Below are positions 24,928 through 33,942 of a stretch of 64,000 bases of DNA, in pieces. The notes below the pieces were generated by a model. That model was given only the letters and a program-made list of their open reading frames with translations, did not search any database and was not told the origin of the DNA. The translations under genes and the position numbers were made by a program. The stretch comes from Halovenus halobia. Its GTDB lineage: Archaea; Halobacteriota; Halobacteria; Halobacteriales; Haloarculaceae. The DNA lies in the NCBI RefSeq assembly GCF_051414135.1, contig NZ_JBLKOA010000006.1, positions 1 through 64,000 on the forward strand, in the 5' to 3' direction. How positions within the stretch are numbered: the stretch's first letter is position 1; every line of letters starts with the position of its first letter.

Positions 24928-27879
24928 TCAGGTTGGAAGTGGATTCGTCGGCGACAGTGTGGTATCGAGGGCTGGTGCCACAGCACGGCTCTCGCTTGTA
25001 AGTGGGTACTCGTCGTCGAGTAGCCACGTCGTGGCGCAGGGGCCGAGACAGCCGCGTACACCCGCGCGCAGCGACAGCGTCACATCACTGAGGTCTACGT
25101 CGGGGTAGACCTCGGTCGTGAACTGCGCGCCGCTACCGACGATACCCCGGGCTTCGAGTCCGACGCGGCCAAAGCCGAAGTCGACCGAACTGCCGGCCCC
25201 GGCAGTGACCTTCAGGTCGACCGTCTGGGTCAACTCGATTGACTCGGGAGCAAGCGCCGTCCGGGCGTCGTTGACCGCGAGCGTGACACCGGGCTCGAAC
25301 CCTTTCGTCAGGGTGAGGTCGACGCTGGCCACGCCGACAGTCGTATCGAGCGTCGGGATGTAGACCGCGACACCAGCAACGGGGACGGTGGCCGAGGCCT
25401 GTGTGCCGAACGCAACCCGGCCGCGTTCGAAGACTGCCCGCTGTGCATTGTCGGTAACCCGGGCGGTCCCGCTGATGTCGAAAGAGAAACTTCGCGAACG
25501 TGACCCGCCAAATCCGGTGCCGATGTCCGCGTCGAGGTCCAGTCCTTCGACCGGTGTCGTCAGCGAGAGTCTGCCGTGCCCGCTCGCCGTGGCTCGGCTC
25601 TGGGCGAAGACGTACTCGAAGCCGTACTCAGCGCCGAGCCCGAGCGCGTACTCCCCGCTGAGCTGTGAAACCGGCGGGCTGAAGGAGTAGGTCGGGCCGA
25701 CCAGGCCGCCCGGCGGGACAGTCGGGGCGCTCGATTCGAGGAGCCAGCGTCCGTCTTCATCGCGGGTAACCGTCGGATTGTCACCCATGGCGAACTCGAA
25801 CCAGCCCGGCGGCTCGAAGGCACCGATGGTGAATGTTTCGACGCCGGTGTGACCCTGCTCGTCGGTCGCCCGGACCGCGACGGTGTTCAGCCCCGGTTCA
25901 GTCACTGCGTCGATATCGACATCGCCGAGTCGCCAGGTCGTGTGCTCGCCGGCCTCGCTCGCTCGGGTCGCCTCGATAGTTTCGCCGGTGGGGAACGTGG
26001 CGGTGACTGTCTCGATATCGTTGCGGGCATCGACCGGGACCATGTAGCTGTTTTCGAGGTCGATACCGCGGACGAGTCGACCCGGTTTCTCCGGACTGAC
26101 CGGCCCAATCTGTGGGGTCGGCGGTGATGTGACCTCGACGCGACGACTCGTCGTAGCCGCGACGCCCACGCTGTCGACGACCGTCAGCGTCACGACGTAG
26201 GACCCGGCACTATCGTAAGTGTACGTTGTCGTGGGTCGCGGTGGCTCGCCGTCACGGGCCCGGACGCGCCGCGTCGTCCCGTCGCCAAAGGACCACTCGT
26301 AGGCGACAATCTCCCGGTCAGCACTGGCTGTCGACGCCCTCGCATCGAAGGTGAGTCCTCGGCCCGCGACTTGCCGGTCGCCCTCAATGGGGCTGACGCT
26401 CAGCGCGGGCGTGGGGGGCGTCGCCGAGACAGCGCGGACCGACGTGTTCGCGGTCGCAGTCTCGCCGTCGTCGTCGACGACAGTCACCGTCGCGTCGTAG
26501 CGGCCGGCCTCGCTGAAGGTGTACGTCGCTGTCGGGCCGGTCGTGCTCGCCTCGATGGTGCCGTCATTGTCAAAATCCCAGTCGTACCCGCGGAGTTGAC
26601 CATCGGGGTCGACCGAGTCCGCCGCCGAGAACTGCACCGTCTCGCCGGTGGCCACCGAGTCAGGAGCCGACACTGCGGCAACGGGGGGAATAGCTGTTGG
26701 CGGCGAGTCGCTTGTCGCAGACACGTCGACCGTGAATCCGGCAGTGTCCATCGCCGTGCCGTCGCTCACCGTCAACGTCACCGTATACGTCCCTGGCTCG
26801 GGAAGGCTCGTATCGAACCGCGGACCAGTCGCCTGTGCAGTCGCCGGCCCGGAGACCGACCACTCGTATGAGTGAATCTCGCCGTCCGGGTCAGCAGAGG
26901 CCGACCCGTCGAACCGCAACGTCTCGCCGACGGACGCTGTGAGCGAGAATTCGGTCGTGGGCTGGTTGACACTCACAACCGCCGTCGGAGCCAGATTGTC
27001 TGTCTCCGTCCCGTCCTCACCGTCGCCGTCACCAGGGTCAGTGACCGGGTCAGACGAACTGACCGGCGGGCTATCGAGTGGCGCCGAACAATCGACATCG
27101 TCGGTACACTGACCGTCTCTCGGCCCACCGGGTTGGCCCCAGTAGTTCCGCCGAGCGTCAATCGGTCGCTCGCCAGGGGCCCGAGACCCGGAGACGGTGC
27201 CGACGATTGTACTGCGCCGAATCACGCCGTTCTGTCCAGTAACACTCGACTCGTCACCAGCGATAACGGTCCGCTCGATGCGCCAGTCTCCGGTCGAACC
27301 AGCGGCCGCGATGGTGATTTCACTGCCGCGGATGTCGGAGTCGGTGACACGCCAGTCGCCGCTGCTGTCGAGCGCCGAGATACCGTGGTACTCGATGTTT
27401 CGGGTCGTGATGTCACGGATCGTCCAGTCGCCGCGCGAGTCGTCGGCGAAGACACCGACACCGCTCGTGGCCTCCGCCGACGGTCGTATTGTGAATCCCT
27501 CGATTGTCGGGGACGCAGCCGTGCCCGAGAGACGAATTGCGCCTTCGACGACCGCGCCAGCCGTCGTGATTGTCACGTTTTTCGTCGGCCGAAAGCCGCT
27601 GTACGTACCGGCACGAACGCGGATGGTGTCACCGTCGCTCGCGTTGGCGAGCGCCGCCGAAACCGACTCGTAGTCGCCGCCACCATCGTCGTCGACGACC
27701 AGTGTCGTGTCCTGGGCTGCCAGCGCCGTGCTGCTGTCGACCGGTCGCTGTTCCGCGACGCCGGGTGTCGCGGCAACAGCAGGGACGCCGACAATCAGAG
27801 ACACTGCCGTGAGATAGCAGAGAGCCAGTCTGGGCCCCCAGCCGAGATGGGAGAGAGAGCCCAGCGCCGTTTCGGACAT
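24928..27879 (-). CDS. Secreted beta-helix and PKD-repeat surface protein
   Basis: 983 residues from ATG 27879 (MSETALGSLS); the in-frame upstream extension is Arg/Cys-rich and not protein-like. A signal peptide (LALCYLTAVSLIVGVPAVAA) precedes a right-handed beta-helix start (VVDDDGGGDYESVSAALANA, repeated GDWRI/GDWTI turns) at ~45-250. Three PKD-like domains follow at ~300-590, each with a YEWxFGDG/YDWDFDNDG-type motif and (Y)T(V)TLTVxD ending, then a ~350-residue beta-rich C-terminal region of unknown type with a Cys pair (GCLGPC). No C-terminal anchor is visible. It may be held by its membrane-bound operon partner. Role in surface binding is inferred. Confidence 0.75.
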   Translation of the reverse strand: MSETALGSLSHLGWGPRLALCYLTAVSLIVGVPAVAATPGVAEQRPVDSSTALAAQDTTLVVDDDGGGDYESVSAALANASDGDTIRVRAGTYSGFRPTKNVTITTAGAVVEGAIRLSGTAASPTIEGFTIRPSAEATSGVGVFADDSRGDWTIRDITTRNIEYHGISALDSSGDWRVTDSDIRGSEITIAAAGSTGDWRIERTVIAGDESSVTGQNGVIRRSTIVGTVSGSRAPGERPIDARRNYWGQPGGPRDGQCTDDVDCSAPLDSPPVSSSDPVTDPGDGDGEDGTETDNLAPTAVVSVNQPTTEFSLTASVGETLRFDGSASADPDGEIHSYEWSVSGPATAQATGPRFDTSLPEPGTYTVTLTVSDGTAMDTAGFTVDVSATSDSPPTAIPPVAAVSAPDSVATGETVQFSAADSVDPDGQLRGYDWDFDNDGTIEASTTGPTATYTFSEAGRYDATVTVVDDDGETATANTSVRAVSATPPTPALSVSPIEGDRQVAGRGLTFDARASTASADREIVAYEWSFGDGTTRRVRARDGEPPRPTTTYTYDSAGSYVVTLTVVDSVGVAATTSRRVEVTSPPTPQIGPVSPEKPGRLVRGIDLENSYMVPVDARNDIETVTATFPTGETIEATRASEAGEHTTWRLGDVDIDAVTEPGLNTVAVRATDEQGHTGVETFTIGAFEPPGWFEFAMGDNPTVTRDEDGRWLLESSAPTVPPGGLVGPTYSFSPPVSQLSGEYALGLGAEYGFEYVFAQSRATASGHGRLSLTTPVEGLDLDADIGTGFGGSRSRSFSFDISGTARVTDNAQRAVFERGRVAFGTQASATVPVAGVAVYIPTLDTTVGVASVDLTLTKGFEPGVTLAVNDARTALAPESIELTQTVDLKVTAGAGSSVDFGFGRVGLEARGIVGSGAQFTTEVYPDVDLSDVTLSLRAGVRGCLGPCATTWLLDDEYPLTSESRAVAPALDTTLSPTNPLPT

Positions 27880-28079
27880 GCGTACGTTGGCCGATGGCAG
27901 TCTGGCACTTAAATCCCGGAATCTGCGAGACGGGCACTCAGCGAGTGAACGGCAGTTCGGGGCCACAGCCCCATTCGAGACGTAGTCGCGAACAACCCTC
28001 AGAGGGAACTCTACTCGCCGACTGGTCGACCGACAGGACGAGATATATACCGGTGCTCCGCAAAAAGCCACCATACGGA

Positions 28080-29399
28080 ATGTCGGAGTCACAGCCAGCG
28101 ACCGAGACCGACGCCGACCTCGAAGAGGTCGAACCCGACAACACCGCGACCATCGAGGACCTCTTTACGGACCTGATTGCGCTTCGAGAGGGCGCTGACG
28201 ACCGAACACAGGACGAGATTCGCGACGTCAAACACCTGCTGGTCGAAGCACACGACCGCGGACTCATCGGTTCCGGGGTTCGGAATCTCGACAGGCGAGA
28301 CGTCGCCGAGGCGTTTATCGGCAGCGTCATCTTCGCCTCGCCGCTGTTGGTCGAGGGCGGCATCTTCGACATCGCTAGCCATCTCTTTGGCTCGACTGTC
28401 GCGGGCGTTCCCGTCTTTCTGCTCGCAAACACCGTCTTCGTCGTGGTGGTGACCTACGCACTCATCGAGTGGACCGGCCAGGATAGAGCCGAAACGGACG
28501 TGCTGTTCGGTGTCGTGCCCGTCCGGCTGGTGATGACACTCACCGTCTCCTTCGTCGTTGCGACACTGCTGATGACCGTCTGGGGACGAGTCGGGGGCTG
28601 GCGTTCGCCGGTGGAGGCACTGGCCCGCATCAACGTCATCTGGACTGTCGGCTCACTCGGTGCTGGTCTCGGTGATATTCTCTCCGACGACCAGACGACG
28701 CCAGCCGTGGCTCTCGAAAGCGGCATCGCACAGCAAGGCTCGCGGCTGGTCGAGGAGGACCCGACGCTCGAAACGCCGCCGCCGGAGGTCCAAGAAATGA
28801 GTGACAGTGCCCTCATCGAGGCGCTCAACAGAGAGTTCGATGACCTCGATGCAGTACTGGAAAGCGACACCGACCGACAGGAAGTGAGTCGTCTCCGCGA
28901 GGAGACAGTCGAGGCAACGCTCGACGATATCTTCGGTGACCGGATCGAGAAATACACGTCCCGGGACATCGCCGAGTCCTTCGTCGGGAGCATTTTCTTT
29001 GCCATCCCGTTTCTCGTCGAGGACGGCGTCTTCGACATCGCCGAGTTTTTCCTCTCCTTTCGGGTCGGTGTCTTTCCAGTGTACTTCGTGATCAACACCA
29101 TCTTCGTCCTGGGAATGATTCTCGGGCTGGTCTACTGGGCCGGACCGCAGGACGTGCAGGTGAACCGGCCCATCTTTGGATTCATCCCACGGCGGATGGT
29201 TGGCATCGCCGTCGTCTCCTTTCTGACCGCGGCGGCGATGATGACGATGTGGGGGCGGCTCAACGGCTGGGCCGACCCGGTGGTGGCGCTGGCCCGCATC
29301 AGCGTCGTCTGGACGGTCGCCTCCTTCGGGGCTGCACTCGGCGACATCCTCCCTGGCGAGAGTTCCGGGGCAGACATCAACGACGAACGCAAAAACTGA
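28080..29399 (+). CDS. DUF2391 membrane protein, tandem duplicated
   Basis: 439 residues. Two homologous halves each contain a cytosolic helical segment and a four-helix DUF2391 unit. Half 1 reads RDVAEAFIGSVIFASPLLVE then WGRVGGWRSPVEALARI and LGAGLGDIL; half 2 repeats this as RDIAESFVGSIFFAIPFLVE, WGRLNGWADPVVALARI, FGAALGDIL. The internal duplication is therefore clear by eye. Start is ATG 28080 (MSESQPATETDAD); upstream codons are non-coding in character. Function of the family is unknown. Confidence 0.8.
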   Translation: MSESQPATETDADLEEVEPDNTATIEDLFTDLIALREGADDRTQDEIRDVKHLLVEAHDRGLIGSGVRNLDRRDVAEAFIGSVIFASPLLVEGGIFDIASHLFGSTVAGVPVFLLANTVFVVVVTYALIEWTGQDRAETDVLFGVVPVRLVMTLTVSFVVATLLMTVWGRVGGWRSPVEALARINVIWTVGSLGAGLGDILSDDQTTPAVALESGIAQQGSRLVEEDPTLETPPPEVQEMSDSALIEALNREFDDLDAVLESDTDRQEVSRLREETVEATLDDIFGDRIEKYTSRDIAESFVGSIFFAIPFLVEDGVFDIAEFFLSFRVGVFPVYFVINTIFVLGMILGLVYWAGPQDVQVNRPIFGFIPRRMVGIAVVSFLTAAAMMTMWGRLNGWADPVVALARISVVWTVASFGAALGDILPGESSGADINDERKN

Positions 29400-29445
29400 G
29401 GCCGAGCTGGAGAGAACTCTTGTGTGAGGGAGTGGTACTGGAAGT

Positions 29446-30456
29446 ATGTCCAACGCAGCGTCGCTCCAGGAGCTGCTCACGACGGGAGAGCAGCTCACCA
29501 TCGTCTGTCACAACAACCCGGACCCAGACTGTCTGGCGAGTGCGCTCGCACTCGGGCGTATCGCCGCCGAGGCAGGCATCGACGAGCGACGGATCCTCTA
29601 CAGCGGCGATATTTCACACCAGCAGAATCGCGCCTTTATCAATCTGCTCAACATCGACCTGCGGGAGTTCGAGCCGGAGATTGTCCAGAACCGACCAGAG
29701 GGGTCCCTGCTGGCCTTCGTCGACCACTCGGTCCCGGGTGCGAACAACCGCGTCCCCGAGGGAACGCCGGTCGACATCGTCATTGACCACCACCCGGCAG
29801 ACGAGATCACGGCAACGTTCGTCGACCACCGTGAATCGATTGGCGCAACAGCGACAATTCTCACCGAGTACGTGCGTGGACTCGACATCGAGGTCGACGC
29901 ACCACTGGCAACGGCTCTGCTCTTTGCGATTCGGCGAGAAACACTCAGCTTTCTCCGTGGGACGACAAAAGACGAGTACACCGCAGCAGCGTTTCTCCAC
30001 GACACGGCAGACCGGTCGCTGTTGCGTGAACTCTCCTCGCCGTCGGTGACCGGCGAAACTGTCGACGCAATCGGTCGGTCCATCGGCAACCGCATCGTTC
30101 GTGGGTCGGTACTCATCACCCACGTCAGTCGAACGAACGAACGTGACGCGCTCCCGCAAGCGGCGGATTATCTGGCAACACTGGAGGGCGTCGAGACAGC
30201 GATCGTCTTCGGGATTGTCGACCAGAGTATCCACCTGAGCGCACGCTCGACAGACTCACGGATTCACATCGGAGAAGCACTCGACACGGCCTTTGACGAC
30301 GTCGGGAGCGCTGGCGGTCACCAAGAGATGGCCGGCGGGGAGGTGCCCCTGGGGATTTTCGCTGACGCCGTTGGCGACGAAATTGACCTCGTCGAGTTGG
30401 TCAAGCGTGTCGTCACTGCACGGCTCATCGGCGCACTCAACCTCAGCGAGGAGTGA
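29446..30456 (+). CDS. DHH/DHHA1 family phosphoesterase
   Basis: 336-residue two-domain phosphoesterase. Metal-binding motifs are CHNNPDPDCLASA, FVDHSVPG and IVIDHHPAD (the DHH motif); the DHHA1 substrate-binding domain ends with GSAGGHQEMAGG. The size fits NrnA-like oligoribonuclease/pAp phosphatase or RecJ-like short archaeal proteins rather than full RecJ. Predicted to hydrolyse small nucleic-acid fragments or pAp in the cytosol. Start ATG 29446, 46 bp after the DUF2391 gene, possibly co-transcribed. Confidence 0.85.
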   Translation: MSNAASLQELLTTGEQLTIVCHNNPDPDCLASALALGRIAAEAGIDERRILYSGDISHQQNRAFINLLNIDLREFEPEIVQNRPEGSLLAFVDHSVPGANNRVPEGTPVDIVIDHHPADEITATFVDHRESIGATATILTEYVRGLDIEVDAPLATALLFAIRRETLSFLRGTTKDEYTAAAFLHDTADRSLLRELSSPSVTGETVDAIGRSIGNRIVRGSVLITHVSRTNERDALPQAADYLATLEGVETAIVFGIVDQSIHLSARSTDSRIHIGEALDTAFDDVGSAGGHQEMAGGEVPLGIFADAVGDEIDLVELVKRVVTARLIGALNLSEE

Positions 30457-30457
30457 C

Positions 30458-30601
30458 TCACTCGGCCTCGGACGATTCGAGGTGGACCTCCGGCGGGCCG
30501 CCGTCCCAGCCGTACGAAAAGAGTACAAACAGGACTGTTGCGAGGCCAACGAGGGCGAATCCGTACACGACGAGACGACGAAGGGTACCGAACAGTGTCA
30601 T
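30458..30601 (-). CDS. 47-residue single-helix membrane protein
   Basis: Starts MTLFGTLRRLVVYGFALVGL. One helix covers residues ~10-30, followed by an acidic tail (PEVHLESSEAE). Its stop is 1 bp from the convergent DHH gene's stop. The upstream in-frame extension lacks coding character, so ATG 30601 is preferred. The basic N-terminus and acidic tail suggest the C-terminus faces outside. Function unknown. Confidence 0.5.
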   Translation of the reverse strand: MTLFGTLRRLVVYGFALVGLATVLFVLFSYGWDGGPPEVHLESSEAE

Positions 30602-30783
30602 ACGAAAGCCATCGCGACCGTGATTCAAATGTGTACTGCTTGGCTGGCAGTTGCGACGGGCACGGGGACAACGACCAGTCCAGGCGATACGTTGATATCT
30701 GTTGCGTGGACAGTGCCCGGTATGTTGCGAGCAATGGGACCACACTGGGTCGGGCGAGACTGCCGCGGTGAGGGTCGTACGGG

Positions 30784-31200
30784 ATGATCAGCGCACGGTT
30801 TCGCATCGAACTCCCGCCCTCGCTGTGGATTGCAGAGCTCTCCCGAGCGTTTCCGAAGACGACGTTTCGACTGCTGTCGGGCTACCAGATAGACGGCCGC
30901 GCGCTCGAACTTGGAGAAGTCCTCGGCGAGTCGCCAGCGGAAGCCGCCGAGGCGATCAGGACACATCCCGAAATCGTCTCCTACGAGCTGTTAGAATCCG
31001 ATTCCGGGCGTGCACTGACAAAATACGAGACGACACAGACCGACCTCTACGGCTTCGTCGAGACAGCCGGACTGACAATCGAGTTTCCCGTCGACGTCGA
31101 GCGTGGCTGGTACACCTTCGACCTCACTGGGACGCGGGCAGAACTGGACGAACTGCAGGAGGTACTCGATTGCGCGCCGCTGTCGTACGAACTGGATTGA
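30784..31200 (+). pseudogene. Bat-type HTH regulator, N-terminal part cut by IS200/IS605
   Basis: The 138 residues match the N-terminal sensory part of haloarchaeal Bat-like (HTH_10) regulators: MISARFRIELPPSLWIAELS, RALELGEVLGE, and acidic beta blocks ending LDCAPLSYELD. The expected C-terminal DNA-binding helix-turn-helix is missing. The stop codon TGA at 31198-31200 is formed by the first bases of the IS end. The HTH half resumes on the other side at 33024. Without its HTH the protein cannot act as a regulator unless the element is removed. Confidence 0.8.
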
Positions 31201-31271
31201 CCTCCTCCCGCGCCTGAAGACGCGGGAATCCCGCCACGGGATTTCAGGGCGAGTGCAACGGCCCTGTGGTT
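31201..31271 (-). ncRNA. IS605 right end / putative omega-RNA 3' region
   Basis: Sequence between the tnpB stop and the element boundary, holding hairpins 31207-31212/31221-31226 and 31227-31233/31237-31243. In TnpB systems this stretch is transcribed with tnpB and yields the omega-RNA, whose guide is the flanking host DNA just beyond the right end. Here that would be the minus strand of the regulator's 5' part below 31200. Extent and processing are inferred from family knowledge. Confidence 0.45.
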
Positions 31272-32510
31272 TCAAGACGCATACGTTCCAAGCGTCAACT
31301 GCTGGATTTCAGCATCGGCTTGGCTGTCTTGTGGCGCGGTCAAATGCGCCCCATCCTCAGCCGAGTCATTGTCGTTCTCGTGTTCTCTGGAACGACTCTC
31401 TCCGCTGAGGTAGCGGTCTGCGATATTTATCGCCCCGTTCACGTCCGCTTGGTACTCGCCTATCCAGCAGTCGTCGTTCGTGCATTTGAACGTCGCCTGC
31501 TTCGGGCGATACCCAACTTCACCGCACGCATGGCACTTCTTCGACGTGTTACGCGGATTCACCGTCTCGACGGGAATCCCCTTCTCAACGGCCTTGTACC
31601 GTATCTGCGCGTGGAGTTTAGCGAATCCCCACCCGTGAAGACGGCGATTCATATACTCGCCGTAGTCCATCGACTCCCGAATGTAGGTCAAGTCTTCCAT
31701 TACCAGCACGGGATTCTCGACGGATTCGGCGTGCTCCACGACTTCGCGGGTGACACGATGGAACACGTCGTCTATCTGGTTCCATAGGTCGTCACCGAAC
31801 GACTCGGCGAGACGGTCACTTCCGCGTTCTTGAAGCCGTCGCGTAGCGGTGAAGTAGGTCTTGCGGAGCCGACGAACGGTTTTGCCTTCGTCAGCCCATA
31901 GTTCGGGGCGGGTCGGAGAACCGTAGTCGTCGCGGTGACACACCGTGACGAGTGATGCTTCTCCGATGTCCACTCCGATAGGCGTCCGTTCATTTTCGGA
32001 CACTTTGGAACAGCCCTCCACGTTGCGGGTGGCGGTGACGTGGAGATACCACGTCCCGTCCCGCTGGAACAGCCGACTCTCGCCCATCTCCGCGTCACCA
32101 GCGTTCAAAGCTTCCAACCAATCCCGTTGGTCGGGGTTCGGTTGTGCTGGCATCCAGAGATGGTAGTCATCATGGTGCGGCATTTTGACGTACCACTCGA
32201 TAGCGTTCTCGGGCTGGTGATCGAGGCATAGCCCCTCGTTGGTGAACCGAACAGGGTGGTCGTCGTGAAGGTCGCCCGCGTCGTACGTCGTCGTCAACTG
32301 CGGGACGTACTTTTTGAGGGCGTTCTTCGCGTATCCTGACAGGTCGTAGTTGACCACCACGTCGTTCGCTTCGGTCTGCGTGGTGCAACCAGCGTCGAAC
32401 GCATCTCGAAGGGCCTGCTGGTAGGCGTCCCGCGTCTCACAGAGCTTCCGCCGTTTGTGTGCGTTCGGGTCTACCAGTTTCAGTTCCAGCGTCTTGGTGA
32501 GTTCCGTCAT
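31272..32510 (-). CDS. tnpB: TnpB RNA-guided nuclease (IS605 OrfB)
   Basis: 412 residues from ATG 32510 (MTELTKTLELKLVDPN), which overlaps the tnpA stop as ATGA. RuvC-like catalytic residues are present: Asp in GVDIGEASLVTVC, Glu in VLVMEDLTYIRES, and Asp in QADVNGAINIADRYL. The four-Cys zinc ribbon reads CHACGEVGYRP...CTNDDC. TnpB of this kind is an RNA-guided DNA endonuclease that uses omega-RNA from the element's right end and helps keep the element at its site. The protein looks full length and intact. Confidence 0.92.
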   Translation of the reverse strand: MTELTKTLELKLVDPNAHKRRKLCETRDAYQQALRDAFDAGCTTQTEANDVVVNYDLSGYAKNALKKYVPQLTTTYDAGDLHDDHPVRFTNEGLCLDHQPENAIEWYVKMPHHDDYHLWMPAQPNPDQRDWLEALNAGDAEMGESRLFQRDGTWYLHVTATRNVEGCSKVSENERTPIGVDIGEASLVTVCHRDDYGSPTRPELWADEGKTVRRLRKTYFTATRRLQERGSDRLAESFGDDLWNQIDDVFHRVTREVVEHAESVENPVLVMEDLTYIRESMDYGEYMNRRLHGWGFAKLHAQIRYKAVEKGIPVETVNPRNTSKKCHACGEVGYRPKQATFKCTNDDCWIGEYQADVNGAINIADRYLSGESRSREHENDNDSAEDGAHLTAPQDSQADAEIQQLTLGTYAS

Positions 32511-32896
32511 GTGTCGCCCTCCTCGTGACGCTGAATGTAGTCCTGAACCGTTTCGCTGGAGACGTGACCCGCCGTTCCTGCGTAGTAGCCCCGTGCCCAT
32601 CGAATCTTCTCGCCGTCGTTGTCGGCGTAGCGGTGGTTGTATTTCCGCGAGGAGATGCCCTTGAACCAGTTGGCGAGGAGTGACGGTGCGTGCTTCGGTG
32701 GACTACTGACAAACAGGTGGATATGGTCGGGCTGAACGGTCAGGTCGATGATTTCCAAGCCTTTGTCGTCGGCGATTTCATGGAGGATGGTTCGCACACG
32801 GTCTGCGACCTCGTTGACGAGTACCGAGTTGCGGTACTTCGGCAACCACACTATGTGATAGTTGAGGTTGTAAGTCGCGTGCCGTGTGGTCTTCAT
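32507..32896 (-). CDS. tnpA: IS200-type Y1 transposase TnpA
   Basis: 129-residue HUH single-strand transposase. The metal-binding HUH motif is PDHIHLFVS, and the nucleophilic Tyr is in the C-terminal helix (VQDYIQRHEEG). WLPKYRNSVL and the KGISSRKYN helix are typical. It excises and inserts the element as single-stranded circles. The length is normal and no lesion is seen. It is translationally coupled to tnpB by a 4-nt overlap. Start ATG 32896. Confidence 0.93.
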   Translation of the reverse strand: MKTTRHATYNLNYHIVWLPKYRNSVLVNEVADRVRTILHEIADDKGLEIIDLTVQPDHIHLFVSSPPKHAPSLLANWFKGISSRKYNHRYADNDGEKIRWARGYYAGTAGHVSSETVQDYIQRHEEGDT

Positions 32897-33023
32897 TCGT
32901 ATTGCACACTATAGGTTACGAGGTGTTAATACTGACGGTGAATCGGTGGGAAATCCAGCAATCGCGGGATTCATGGATTGACGCACTATGCCTACCGCTT
33001 GACCTCCGCCTTTAGACGGAGGT

Positions 33024-33272
33024 ATGCGCTATCGGTCTGTATCACTCGTGACGCGAACAGATGCTGAGTCGCTGCTGACCGAGCGCCAGCGCGAGGTGCT
33101 CGACGCCGCAGTGCGAGAGGGCTACCTCGCAGTGCCTCGTGAGTGTACACTCGCCGAGCTGGCTGCCACACTCGATGTCGACAAATCGACCGCGAGCACA
33201 ATTTTGCGGCGAGGACAGGCGCGGCTCGTCGAGTGGTTTCTCGCCGGCCCCGAGTCGACCGGTCAGATGTGA
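33024..33272 (+). pseudogene. Bat-type HTH regulator, C-terminal HTH part
   Basis: 82 residues with the complete HTH_10 block: LLTERQREVLDAAVREGYLA, PRECTLAELAATLDVDKSTA, STILRRGQARLVEWFLAGPE. It begins at an ATG created directly at the IS left end (33024). Together with 30784-31200 it rebuilds one regulator of ~215 residues, the usual family length. It could in principle be expressed alone as a DNA-binding fragment without its sensory domain. Its last 10 nt overlap the convergent DUF2249 gene. Confidence 0.75.
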
Positions 33273-33499
33273 CGGACCCGAACGTGATACAGCGTGGGTT
33301 CGACCTGTTCGGTCTCGTGGGTAAAGCCACGCTCTGCAAGGACGTCGTACAGCGGTTCGGGCTCGAAACTGCTCTGGAGCAGGAGCGTCTCCTCAGGGCC
33401 GAGCGCGTCGAGTTCGGCCATAATGTCGTCGAACGGTCCCCCCTCAATCTGGCGAACATCGAGTCGTCGGTCTGGCTCGGTACCCTCTGGCTGACTCAT
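33263..33499 (-). CDS. DUF2249 domain protein
   Basis: 78 residues. RRLDVRQIEGGPFDDIMAEL and TLLLQSSFEPEPLYDVLAER match DUF2249, a small TusA-like (SirA fold) domain often found near denitrification and redox genes in haloarchaea. The TusA catalytic Cys is absent. Start chosen at ATG 33499 (MSQPEGTEP); a longer frame to 33574 lacks homology. The cupin gene starts divergently ~100 bp away, a common pairing. Confidence 0.75.
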   Translation of the reverse strand: MSQPEGTEPDRRLDVRQIEGGPFDDIMAELDALGPEETLLLQSSFEPEPLYDVLAERGFTHETEQVEPTLYHVRVRHI

Positions 33500-33601
33500 A
33501 CTGAGTGACTGGGAACCAACTCCCCTGTGGATTGCTCCGAATATATTCGGTGGGAAATGTTCGGGAGAGCCCACTTCCCCGTGGCCGTCGAACGGACGGC
33601 T

Positions 33602-33904
33602 ATGCCCGAGCAGGCGTCACTCGACGAACTCGACGGCGCGCCACACGCCCGGCCCTTCGACGCCGGCGAACCGATGGTCATCCAGTTGGCACTCGACGCC
33701 GGCGAACGGGTCGACCCGCACACCCATCCCGACCGCCAGATTGTGCTCACCGTCCGGTCGGGAGCCATCGAACTCGACCTCGACGACGACACGTACGACC
33801 TCTCGGCCGGCGACGTCATCCGATTCGACGGTCGGCGGGAGGTCTCGCCGTACGCCGTCGAGGACAGCGAGGCGCTCATTGTGCTTGCCGAGCGGGTCGA
33901 CTAG
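33602..33904 (+). CDS. Single-domain cupin
   Basis: 100-residue cupin. Motif 1 is G-x5-PHTHPDRQIVLTVRSG with two His and a following Gln/Glu position for metal binding; motif 2 is DLSAGDVIRFDGRREVSPYA, in which the usual His is replaced, so metal coordination may be incomplete. Small cupins of this type occur beside DUF2249 genes. Substrate unknown. Start ATG 33602, chosen because upstream codons (FGRAHFPVAVERTA) are not conserved-looking. Confidence 0.8.
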   Translation: MPEQASLDELDGAPHARPFDAGEPMVIQLALDAGERVDPHTHPDRQIVLTVRSGAIELDLDDDTYDLSAGDVIRFDGRREVSPYAVEDSEALIVLAERVD

Positions 33905-33942
33905 GCCGCGAGTTTGAAGTTCCTGCCCACCGAAACCGGGCT

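Larger units (their letters stand above)
31198..33023 (-). mobile_element. IS200/IS605-family element with intact tnpA and tnpB
   Basis: About 1.8 kb, oriented leftward. The right end (31201-31243) has two hairpins, CCCGCG/CGCGGG and AATCCCG/CGGGATT. The left end (33003-33022) has hairpin CCTCCG/CGGAGG. As in the family, ends are subterminal palindromes without terminal inverted repeats or target duplication. TTGACCTCC occurs at both boundaries (31197 and 32999 onward). Both genes are open with all catalytic residues, so the element may be mobile. It interrupts the Bat-type regulator. Exact ends are inferred to within a few bases. Confidence 0.85.

Noticed and set aside
26872..27912. 346-codon plus-strand frame opposite the PKD protein gene
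   Set aside because: Arg/Val-rich antisense artefact of repetitive GC-rich coding DNA; the minus-strand frame has signal peptide and domains.
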